Assembly: GCA_001917435.1 (NCBI GenBank)
Contig: MNEA01000151.1
Coordinates: 1 to 64,000, forward strand
Direction: 5' to 3'
Source of the DNA: Acidobacteria bacterium 13_2_20CM_2_57_6
Lineage (GTDB): Bacteria; Acidobacteriota; Terriglobia; Acidiferrales; UBA7541
DNA: 64,000 nt
The translations under genes and the position numbers were made by a program. Positions 18,357-26,740 of this stretch are shown piece after piece. Within the stretch, counting starts at the first letter, position 1. Each line of letters begins with the position of its first letter. The notes below the pieces were generated by a model. The model did not search any database. It saw nothing but the letters and a program-made list of their open reading frames with translations, and was not told the DNA's origin.

Positions 18357-19660
18357 CTAAGGAATTTCGCTAATTTGCTGACGTCCTCCGCTAGGCGGAA
18401 GGAGGTTGGCGATGCAGGTTGTGCATGAAGTGTGTTGCGGTTTGGATGTCCATAAGAAAAGCGTGACGGCGTGTGTGCTGTGGGCGGCAGGGCGACGGCG
18501 ACAGACCCGGGAGTTCGGAACGTTTACGCAAGAGCTATTGGAGTTAGCCGATTGGCTGCGCGACTGCGGAGTGACGCATGTGGCGCTGGAGTCAACAGGC
18601 GTGTATTGGAAGCCAGTTTGGAATCTTCTGGAGGGGCAGTTTGAGGTGCTGCTGGTGAATGCACAGCACATCAAAGCGGTGCCGGGGCGGAAGACCGATC
18701 AAAAGGACAGCGAATGGATCGCTGACCTGCTGCAACACGGTTTGTTGCGGGCTAGTTTCGTGCCGCCGACTCCGACGCGGGAACTGCGGGACCTGACCCG
18801 CTATCGAGCGAGTCTGGCACAGGAGATCAACCGCATTGCCAACCGCATACAGAAAGTGCTGGAAGACGCCAATATCAAGCTGGCCTCAGTGGCTACGGAC
18901 ACGTTGGGCGCTTCGGGCCGGGCCATGCTGGAAGCGATCGTGAAGGGCGAACAGGACAGCCAGCGGCTTGCCGAGATGTCGCGGGGGCTGTTGCGCAACA
19001 AGATTCCAGAGTTGCAGCAAGCCCTCGAAGGACGCGTTACCGGGCATCATCGATTCCTGTTGCGCGAACTGCTCGACCATCTCTACTTCGTCGAGTCGAA
19101 GATGCGACGGATCGAGCAGGAGGTCGAAGAGCGCCTGGGCCCTTTCCAGAGTGAGGTCGCGCGGTTGTGCACCATTCCCGGAGTGGACCGCGTGACCGCC
19201 TGGGGATTACTAGCCGAGATCGGATTGGACATGAGCCAGTTCCCGGATGCACAGCACTTGGCGAGTTGGGCGGGACTTTGTCCGGGCAGTCACGAGAGCG
19301 CAGGCAAGCGCAAGAGCGGAAAGATCCGTAAAGGAAGCCTGTGGTTGCGTCGCTGCCTGTGCCAAGGGGCCTGGGCCGTCTCCACGAAGAAGAACAACTA
19401 TTTGTCGGCTCTGTATCGTCGGCTGGCAGCGCGAAGAGGAACGAAACGCGCGACCATTGCGGTCGCCCACAATCTCCTGGTGATTGCCTATTACATCTTG
19501 CGAGACGGAACTTGTTACCGCGACCTGGGGCCAGACTACTTTGATCGCCTGAACCCCGAAGGCCTGCGCCGACGCTTAACCAAACGACTCGAAGGCCTCG
19601 GTTTCAAAGTGAGCTTGGAACCTTTAGCCCAAGTCGTCTAGAAGCGATTTTCTAAGGAAT
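18357..19660 (+). mobile_element. IS110-family insertion sequence (minimal extent bounded by CTAAGGAAT repeats)
   Basis: CTAAGGAAT at 18357-18365 and again at 19652-19660, flanking the transposase. Boundaries are tentative; the left end may extend upstream to about 18169. Confidence 0.5.
18406..19641 (+). CDS. IS110-family transposase (DEDD, bridge-RNA class recombinase)
   Basis: CCGLDVHKKSVTACV, VALESTGVYWKPVWNLLEG, PGRKTDQKDSEWIADLL; C-terminal Tnp_20 region TIPGVDRVTAWGLLAEIG...LASWAGLCPGSHESAGKRKSGKIRKGS. Confidence 0.93.
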   Translation: MAMQVVHEVCCGLDVHKKSVTACVLWAAGRRRQTREFGTFTQELLELADWLRDCGVTHVALESTGVYWKPVWNLLEGQFEVLLVNAQHIKAVPGRKTDQKDSEWIADLLQHGLLRASFVPPTPTRELRDLTRYRASLAQEINRIANRIQKVLEDANIKLASVATDTLGASGRAMLEAIVKGEQDSQRLAEMSRGLLRNKIPELQQALEGRVTGHHRFLLRELLDHLYFVESKMRRIEQEVEERLGPFQSEVARLCTIPGVDRVTAWGLLAEIGLDMSQFPDAQHLASWAGLCPGSHESAGKRKSGKIRKGSLWLRRCLCQGAWAVSTKKNNYLSALYRRLAARRGTKRATIAVAHNLLVIAYYILRDGTCYRDLGPDYFDRLNPEGLRRRLTKRLEGLGFKVSLEPLAQVV

Positions 19661-19790
19661 AGCTGATCGCCTCGTCGTCGCGATGAGCGCTCTCGCAGGT
19701 GCATGCATTTTTTCAAACCTACTCCGTCTCTCCCTCTGCTACACTACGCCCCCGGATTGCGTTCCATTTTTCTTCTGAGGAGTTTTGTGC

Positions 19791-21908
19791 ATGAAGACGA
19801 TTCGCTGCCTCGCCCTCGCATCTCTTGTTTTGATTCCGTGGCTGTCCCTCCACGCTCAGGAATCCGCGCCGAAGCCCGCTTCCTCCACTCCCCGCAACAT
19901 CACCATCGACGATTACTTTCAGATTCGCGATGTCTCACAGCCCGAACTGAGTCCCGATGGTCAATGGGTCGCCTATGCCGTGCGCACCCGCATGCTCAAG
20001 GAAGATAAGAACGAGCAGCGCCTCTGGATGGTTTCGACCCACGGCGGCGATCCCATTTCCATGACCGCCGAAGGCGTCTCCTCCTCGCATCCTCGCTGGA
20101 GCCCCGATGGCAAATATCTCGCCTTCCTCTCCTCTCGAAACAATGGCAAAACCCAAGTCTGGCTTCTCAACCGTCTTGGCGGCGAAGCCACTCACCTCAC
20201 CGACACCCCCCAGGGTGTTGACGACTTCGAATGGTCTCCGGACAGCACTCGTCTCGTTCTCATTCTCCGCGATCCCAAGCCCGAGGACTTGGAGGCCGCC
20301 AAAGACAAGGACAAAGATAAGCCCGCTGCCGCTCCAAAGCCCAAAACGCCGCCTCCCTTCGTCATCGATCGTCTCCAATTCAAGCGCGACACCGTCGGCT
20401 ACCTCGACCGTCGTCGCACCCATCTCTACGTCTTCGATGTCGCCTCGAAGAAAACCACGCAAGTGACCTCGGGCGACTTCGACGATTCCGAGCCCGCCTG
20501 GTCTCCCGACGGGCTTTCTCTTGCCTTCTCCAGCAATCGCAGCACGCCCGATCCTGATCGCACCTACAACTCGGACATCTGGGTCGTCGCCGCAAGCAAT
20601 ACCGACAAAGGAGCGCACCTCACACAGATCACTAGCAATCCCGGCCCCGATCGTTCGCCCGCCTGGTCTCCCGACGGCAAATGGATCGCCTTCATCAGCC
20701 AAACGGACTTGAAGGCCATGATTTATGCCACACATCATCTCGCCGTCGCCCCGTCCTCCGGCGGCGAGGCCAAGGTCCTGACTCTTGCATTCGACCGCAG
20801 TATCCGCCGCCCGCGCTTCTCCGCCGACGGCCGCTCCATCTATTTCATCGCTGACGATGACGGCATGCAAAGTCTCTGCCGCATTTCCGTCACCGGCGGT
20901 GAGGTCGCGCGCCCCATTGGCGGACGCCTCTCCGTGGACAGCTATGCACTCGGCAAAGACGGCGCGATCGCTGCGGAGATCGGCATGCTCGATCGTCCCA
21001 ACGAAATCTATCTTTCGAATGAAAAGGATCTCACGCGCCTCACGAAAACGAACGACGCCCTCTTTTCGCAGCTCCGTCTCGCCCAAGCCGACTACGTTCA
21101 TTTCAAAAGCAAAGACGGCACTTCCGTCGCCGGTTATCTCTACAAACCTGTCGACTACACTCCCGGCAAAAAAGTCCCCACGCTCCTCAATCCCCATGGC
21201 GGGCCTGTCGGCCAATATTCCGCTTCCTTTTACCATCTTGCGCAGCTCTATGCTGCCAACGGCTATGCCGCGCTTCTTCCCAATCCCCGCGGATCTTCCG
21301 GCTACGGCCAGAAATTCTGCGAAGCCATTTTTGCCGACTGGGGCAACAAGGATTTTCAGGACGATATGGCCATGGTCGATTACGCGATAGCCCAGGGCAT
21401 CGCCGATCCCGACAAGTTAGGTGTCGGTGGCTGGTCCTATGGAGGCATGTCCACTGACTTCATCATCGCGCAGACCACGCGCTTCAAAGCCGCCATCTCC
21501 GGCGCCGGCATTGCGCTGATGACCAGCGGCTACGGTCACGACCAATACATAAAAGACTATGACTCCGAGTTGGGCCGCCCCTGGGAAAACAAAGCTGTGT
21601 GGGAAAAAATCTCGCCCTACTACCGCGTAAACAGCATCACCACGCCGACGCTTTTCATGGGCGGCGATGTTGACTGGAACGTTCCGATCATCGGCGGTGA
21701 GCAGATGTACCAGGCGCTAAAGAGCCTCGGCCGCACCACGGAGCTCGTCGTCTATCCGGGTGAATTTCACGGCTTCACCACACCCTCTCACCTCAAGGAC
21801 CGCCTGGAGCGCTACCTCGCCTGGTATGCTCACTACGTCAAAGGCGATGGCACGCCGCCGCGCCCCGCCGAACCACAAGCGCAGCCGGCAAAAGCGGGTG
21901 GCGAATGA
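19791..21908 (+). CDS. S9 family prolyl oligopeptidase (TolB/PD40 propeller + peptidase)
   Basis: MKTIRCLALASLVLIPWLSLHAQ signal; repeated SPDGKW motifs; NPRGSSGYGQKF, GVGGWSYGGMST catalytic Ser, FHGFTTPSH His. Confidence 0.92.
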   Translation: MKTIRCLALASLVLIPWLSLHAQESAPKPASSTPRNITIDDYFQIRDVSQPELSPDGQWVAYAVRTRMLKEDKNEQRLWMVSTHGGDPISMTAEGVSSSHPRWSPDGKYLAFLSSRNNGKTQVWLLNRLGGEATHLTDTPQGVDDFEWSPDSTRLVLILRDPKPEDLEAAKDKDKDKPAAAPKPKTPPPFVIDRLQFKRDTVGYLDRRRTHLYVFDVASKKTTQVTSGDFDDSEPAWSPDGLSLAFSSNRSTPDPDRTYNSDIWVVAASNTDKGAHLTQITSNPGPDRSPAWSPDGKWIAFISQTDLKAMIYATHHLAVAPSSGGEAKVLTLAFDRSIRRPRFSADGRSIYFIADDDGMQSLCRISVTGGEVARPIGGRLSVDSYALGKDGAIAAEIGMLDRPNEIYLSNEKDLTRLTKTNDALFSQLRLAQADYVHFKSKDGTSVAGYLYKPVDYTPGKKVPTLLNPHGGPVGQYSASFYHLAQLYAANGYAALLPNPRGSSGYGQKFCEAIFADWGNKDFQDDMAMVDYAIAQGIADPDKLGVGGWSYGGMSTDFIIAQTTRFKAAISGAGIALMTSGYGHDQYIKDYDSELGRPWENKAVWEKISPYYRVNSITTPTLFMGGDVDWNVPIIGGEQMYQALKSLGRTTELVVYPGEFHGFTTPSHLKDRLERYLAWYAHYVKGDGTPPRPAEPQAQPAKAGGE

Positions 21909-22972
21909 TGCGCAGCCTCCGTGATTCGACTTTTGGGGCCGTGTTTCTGGCTTCCCTTTGTTGCATGTCCGTTTCGGCGCAATCCAAATTCACCGTCGGC
22001 ACGGCCTCCGCCGGCCCCGGCGAAAAATCCAACGGCACTCTCGAAGTTCCCGCAGGCGTTGACCCCGCCACCAGCATCCCCGTCGTCATCGTCAACGGCG
22101 CCAAGCCCGGCAAAGTCCTGGCGCTTGTCTCCGGTGCCCACGGTACCGAATACGTCTCCATCATTGCCATTGAAAAGCTCATTGCTGCTCTCGATCCCGC
22201 GCAAGTTACCGGTACCGTAATCCTCGTCCCGCTTATCAACATTCAGTCATTCGAACAAAAGGTCCCACACGTCAATCCCGTCGACAACAAAAGCATGAAC
22301 CGCTTTTATCCCGGCAAACCAGACGGCACGCAGACCGAGCGCGCCTCCTACCTCATTACCAGGGAAATCGTCGACCGCTGCGACTATCTCATCGACTATC
22401 ACGGCGGCGACCTGGACGAGAGCCTTCGCCCCTATGCTTACTGGGGTCCCACCGGCCGCGAAGCCCAGGATCGCACCTCAAAAGAAATGGTTCTCGCCTT
22501 CGGCCTCGATCACATCATTATCTGGCGGGAACGCCCCACCGATCCCGCCGCCACTCGCTATCTCGACAACACCGCTTCTGTCCGCGGCAAGCCTTCCATC
22601 GTCGTCGAAGCCGGCTACGCCGGCAGCGTCGAGTCCGACGACGTCGCCCTCCTCGTCAACGGCACTCTCAGCACCATGCGCTCCCTAAAGATGCTTCCCG
22701 GCGACCCCCATCCTATCGAAAATCCCGTCTGGATTGAGAAACTCGTCGATGTCCTTGCCGACGGCTCCGGCATCTGGTATCCGCTCGTCAAGCGCGGCAC
22801 TTACGTCTCCGCCGGAATGAAGCTCGGCACCATCACGGACTACGTCGGCAAAGTCATCGCCGAGCCTCGCGCTCCGGTGTCCGCCGTCGTCCTCCACGTC
22901 AACGCCGTTCCTTCGCTGAAAAAAGGTGACAACATCGCCGACCTCGGCGTCCCCGCCGCTAAAGCTCCTTAA
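21905..22972 (+). CDS. Succinylglutamate desuccinylase/aspartoacylase family protein, secreted
   Basis: Signal peptide; VSGAHGTEYVSI, DLIDYHGGDLDE-type region; ATG overlaps the stop of the S9 gene. Confidence 0.82.
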   Translation: MMRSLRDSTFGAVFLASLCCMSVSAQSKFTVGTASAGPGEKSNGTLEVPAGVDPATSIPVVIVNGAKPGKVLALVSGAHGTEYVSIIAIEKLIAALDPAQVTGTVILVPLINIQSFEQKVPHVNPVDNKSMNRFYPGKPDGTQTERASYLITREIVDRCDYLIDYHGGDLDESLRPYAYWGPTGREAQDRTSKEMVLAFGLDHIIIWRERPTDPAATRYLDNTASVRGKPSIVVEAGYAGSVESDDVALLVNGTLSTMRSLKMLPGDPHPIENPVWIEKLVDVLADGSGIWYPLVKRGTYVSAGMKLGTITDYVGKVIAEPRAPVSAVVLHVNAVPSLKKGDNIADLGVPAAKAP

Positions 22973-22977
22973 TTCTT

Positions 22978-23907
22978 CTACTGCGCGGGCCGCGTCAGCA
23001 ATCCTCGGCTTCGCATCCAATTCGCTAGCAGCTTTGGCCATTCTCCCAGGAAGGGATCGCCCAGATCCAGCCCCACGCCGTGCGGCCCTTTCTCGAAAAT
23101 ATGCAGTTCCGCCGGAACGCCTGCCTTGTGCAGCGCCGCGTAAAACAGCAAGCTGTTTTCCGACGGCACGCTCTTATCTTCGCTCGTCGAGAAAAGAAAC
23201 GTCGGTGGCGTTTGCGCCGTCACGTGTTTCTCATTCGAAAGTTCCTCCAGTTGCCGCGGATCAGCATTCTCACCTAGTAGCGCCTTCGCCGAGCTTCCGC
23301 GCAGTTCCGGCGCCGTGAACGAAATCACGCCGTAACCAAGAATCGCGAAATCTGGCCGGCAGCTCACCCGCTCCATCGGGTCTTCCGCTCCGGAGTTTCC
23401 GCTGTCGAAATGTGTCTCCGCTGTCGAAGCCAGATGCCCTCCCGCCGAAAATCCCATGATTCCGATGCGGTCCGGCAAGACGTCGAACTCATTCGCCCGC
23501 GCTCGCACCATTCGAATCGCTCGCTGCGCATCCCGCAGCTCAATCGGATGGTGATACTGGGGTCCCAATCGGTAAATCAGCACAAACGCCGCCACTCCCA
23601 TCGAATTCAGCCAGTTCGCCACTTGCCGCCCTTCGTGATTCGCCGCCAAGTGCGTGTATCCTCCCCCCGGCGCGATAATCACCGCGGTTCCCGAAGGGTT
23701 TCCATGCGTGGGCGGATAATACGTCAGCGTGGGTTTGTCGCTTTCATCAGAACCCAGCGCTCCAGGCGCGCCGTGTTCCCACAGCAGCATCTTTTGCGGT
23801 TCGCCCGCATCCATCGTCGGCCGCGTCTGCGCGCCAGTCGCGCTTGCAAACGCGCTCAGACACGACAAAACCACGCCTGGTATTACCGCCATGCGTCTTG
23901 TGATCAT
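22978..23907 (-). CDS. Alpha/beta hydrolase (acetyl-esterase/xylanase-associated type), secreted
   Basis: PSGTAVIIAPGGGYTHLAANHEGRQVANWLNSMGVAAFVLIYRLGP; GIMGFSAGGHLAST; EKGPHGVGL. Confidence 0.87.
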   Translation of the reverse strand: MITRRMAVIPGVVLSCLSAFASATGAQTRPTMDAGEPQKMLLWEHGAPGALGSDESDKPTLTYYPPTHGNPSGTAVIIAPGGGYTHLAANHEGRQVANWLNSMGVAAFVLIYRLGPQYHHPIELRDAQRAIRMVRARANEFDVLPDRIGIMGFSAGGHLASTAETHFDSGNSGAEDPMERVSCRPDFAILGYGVISFTAPELRGSSAKALLGENADPRQLEELSNEKHVTAQTPPTFLFSTSEDKSVPSENSLLFYAALHKAGVPAELHIFEKGPHGVGLDLGDPFLGEWPKLLANWMRSRGLLTRPAQ

Positions 23908-24029
23908 CAGTTGTGAACCTCTCGCGAAGCCTTATGATCCGGCTGTTTCAGAAATTCTTTCTAACGCTCACTTCAGCGTCATGGCCGGAGCATATCATTT
24001 CGGCCGCAGATCGCCATTTGCGGACCCAA

Positions 24030-24070
24030 AGAAAACAAAACGGCGCCCCGACCGAGTCGGAGCGCCGTTT
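24030..24070 (-). terminator. Strong rho-independent terminator of 24098..24526 gene
   Basis: AAACGGCGC/GCGCCGTTT outer and CCGAC-CGA-GTCGG inner stem; minus strand then reads TTTTGTTTTC. Confidence 0.85.
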
Positions 24071-24097
24071 CTTCTACTCACTTCGAAAAATGCAAAC

Positions 24098-24526
24098 TCA
24101 GTTCTTGCTTGCCGCCTGCTGCGGGGCGTCTTGCCGCGGCGTCATGGACACCACGATATACTCGCGTTCTTTATCGTCGCCGCCTTCCGCCACTCGCAAA
24201 ATCAATTTGTCTTTGTGAATGCGGAATTGCGCCATCTCCCCGATCGGAAGCAGCACCGGGTGCTTGTCATCTTTCGGCCGGATCCGGTAGACCACCCTTT
24301 CGGTCTGCAATACATATTCCTGGCAAAGCACTTCCTGGGTCTTCTTGCTTTGCGCATCCGTGCCCAGCAGTTCACCTGCTACGGACTTTGATCCTTTTTC
24401 CTGCATCCCGCAGGACGTCGAGTCCATTCGCAGCAAAGTCCCTTTTTGATAGTCGGTGTGGTCTTTGGCGGCGCAAACGCCCGCAAAAACCAGGCATGCC
24501 GCGAGCGCATACATCTTGTTCGACAT
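24098..24526 (-). CDS. Hypothetical secreted protein
   Basis: MSNKMYALAACLVFAGVCAA signal; followed by a strong terminator; no confident family. Confidence 0.65.
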   Translation of the reverse strand: MSNKMYALAACLVFAGVCAAKDHTDYQKGTLLRMDSTSCGMQEKGSKSVAGELLGTDAQSKKTQEVLCQEYVLQTERVVYRIRPKDDKHPVLLPIGEMAQFRIHKDKLILRVAEGGDDKEREYIVVSMTPRQDAPQQAASKN

Positions 24527-24640
24527 ATGGGTGATCCCCTTTCCCCTCGAACATAAGGGAACCCCAGGGCCTAGAAAATAGAACCAATGTCGCTTTGTGC
24601 TCAATTTCTAAAGGCTGCCGCCCTTCTCCGCGCTCGCCCT

Positions 24641-25219
24641 TTAAAACGCGCCCCGCTTAATCCACGACGAAACTTCCCCCTCCACGGAAAAGTGCGCCCC
24701 GCGGCCATCCTCGAACCGCGTGCCCAGCGAGTAAGCATTCACTTCTAGCGGGATTCCGTCGTATCCGCCGCCGGAAAGGAATCCGCGAACGTAAAGCTCC
24801 GCGAAACGGCCCAAGCCGAGCTGGCGATACTGCTCCGCATGCACCAGTTCGTGGAATAGCACGCCCTCAGAGCACGGTTCGTTCGAGACGATTACATCTT
24901 GGAAGGTTACCGCCGCCATCAGCGCGAAATCGGGCAAGTTGTCAAAGCCCATCGCCCGCAGCATGGGATAGAACGGTGGATTAGGAACCCGCTCGTCTTC
25001 CAGCACGAATAACCGGATCGAGTTCAGCAGGTCGGCCCGGAAAAATGCGCTCAGACTGGATAATTGGTCGCGCGACAAATCAATTCCACGCCCCCAAAAC
25101 CGGCTTCGTTGCTCCGCAATGTACACCTCCGCCGCTTCGCAGATCTCCTTGATTTGCCCGGGTGAGAGATATGGGAGCGGCTTGTGGAACGATGATGTAG
25201 CGTGCTGCGACTGCGCCAT
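24641..25219 (-). CDS. Hypothetical protein with HExxH-like metalloprotease motif
   Basis: VLFHELVHAEQYRQLGLGRFAELY; start MAQSQHATSS chosen within the longer ORF. Confidence 0.7.
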   Translation of the reverse strand: MAQSQHATSSFHKPLPYLSPGQIKEICEAAEVYIAEQRSRFWGRGIDLSRDQLSSLSAFFRADLLNSIRLFVLEDERVPNPPFYPMLRAMGFDNLPDFALMAAVTFQDVIVSNEPCSEGVLFHELVHAEQYRQLGLGRFAELYVRGFLSGGGYDGIPLEVNAYSLGTRFEDGRGAHFSVEGEVSSWIKRGAF

Positions 25220-25478
25220 CGGCCCTTCCCCCTTGTGCGTTGAGATGTTTGAACGTGGGATTCCCCGGGAAGTGCGCACGCTGGGCACGACGCCCACCCA
25301 CCGAAATCTTAAGAGAAACTGAAATTTGCGTCCACAAAATGTTTGTCGATTTGCTACAAGTAAAACCCCCCCGGGCGCAGCGCCGATCCGATTCCATACC
25401 TCACTTGCTGTAACCTTTGCTTCTTTCCCCCCGTAAACTCCTGAGAGCGTTCATTCTGTTCCCAGGGAGGTCAACCCG

Positions 25479-25976
25479 ATGGCTTCATCCGCAATCAAAG
25501 GTCTTGCGTTTGGCGCCGCCCTTTTCGGTGGGCTGCAAGCGGGCGCGACCGCCAATCGAGCCTTCGTCCTGCTGGCCGCGTGGGAACGCCTCGGCGTCAT
25601 TCCGTGGGTGAACTTCACGCGCGCGGAAAACGTCGGCGTTGGGGCACTTTTCTATCCCGTGCTTGGCCTCGCCGCGCTTCTTTTCACGGTTTCCGCCGCG
25701 ATCGCCTTTCGCCTGGACCGCACCGAGCGCGGCTCGCGCCGCTTTCCTGTATACGCAGCGGCTCTGCTGGCGATTGTTTGGGCGACCGTCACTCGCGCGC
25801 TCATTCTCCCGGCCATGTTCGTTCTGCGGGACGCGAGTACCGACACCGCACAACTCCAGCAAATATTCCTAACCGTTTCCCGGTGGTCCGGAGTCAACGA
25901 CGTCCTTCATATCCTCACGTTCGCTCTCAATCTGTGGGCGCTCGCTGTGGTTTTCTCCGGCCCCAACATGAATTGA
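25479..25976 (+). CDS. Small integral membrane protein (DUF1772-like)
   Basis: 165 aa with four hydrophobic segments; family assignment by eye only. Confidence 0.6.
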   Translation: MASSAIKGLAFGAALFGGLQAGATANRAFVLLAAWERLGVIPWVNFTRAENVGVGALFYPVLGLAALLFTVSAAIAFRLDRTERGSRRFPVYAAALLAIVWATVTRALILPAMFVLRDASTDTAQLQQIFLTVSRWSGVNDVLHILTFALNLWALAVVFSGPNMN

Positions 25977-26039
25977 AACCAACTCGTCCCGTGCCTTCCT
26001 CTCTTCACACCGGAGTTACAACGAGGATAGAGTAAAGCG

Positions 26040-26633
26040 ATGCCGAACGAACCCGTGCGCCTCGAACTCCTTGTCATGCGCGCGGAAGACCAGCGCGTTC
26101 GCCAGGAACTCCTCGACGCCAATGAACTCGGCGGCCATTACGTTCCCCGTATGGAAGCCGTCCACGTCAAGAACGCCGCTCGGCTCCGCGAACTCATCGC
26201 CCAGCACGGCTGGCCGGCCGAAGACCTCGTCGGCAAAGACGGAGCCGAAGCCGCCTGGCTCATTGCGCAGCATGCCATCGGTGAACCGGAGTTCCAGCGT
26301 GACGTCTTGCGGCTTCTGCAATCGTGTGCTGCCGAAAATCGCGTTCCGAAGTGGCACGCCGCCTACCTCGAAGACCGCATCGCTCTTTACGAGCACCGGC
26401 CGCAGCGTTTCGGTACACAATGGCTTGATGACCACCGCGACGGCCGCATTCGTCCCTGGACTCTTGCCGACCCCACCCACGTCAATGACCTCCGCGCCAG
26501 CGTCGGACTTGACCCGCTCCATCCCATCCCTGAACCTGGCCCCGATCTGCCCTCCAGCCAGCGCGCTGATCTCGAAGAGAGCCATCGCTGGTGGCAAGAG
26601 TGGCTCGCCTCTAAAGGTTGGCCTCGGCCCTAG
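26040..26633 (+). CDS. DUF6624-like domain protein
   Basis: RAEDQRVRQELLDANE...GWPAEDLVGKDGAEAAWLIAQHA...FQRDVLRLL...VPKWHAAYLEDRIALYEHRPQRFGTQW. Confidence 0.72.
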   Translation: MPNEPVRLELLVMRAEDQRVRQELLDANELGGHYVPRMEAVHVKNAARLRELIAQHGWPAEDLVGKDGAEAAWLIAQHAIGEPEFQRDVLRLLQSCAAENRVPKWHAAYLEDRIALYEHRPQRFGTQWLDDHRDGRIRPWTLADPTHVNDLRASVGLDPLHPIPEPGPDLPSSQRADLEESHRWWQEWLASKGWPRP

Positions 26634-26740
26634 TAACGGCGCGTCTTACTCTTTCGCCTCCGTCACTCCTAGGGATGTGCGTTGACATTGCCGCCCTTCT
26701 CGTTGCAAATGGACACGCAAGAAAATGCCGTGCCTGCTCT

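Noticed and set aside
19935-21236. 433-aa minus-strand ORF
   Set aside because: Antisense to the well-supported S9 peptidase.
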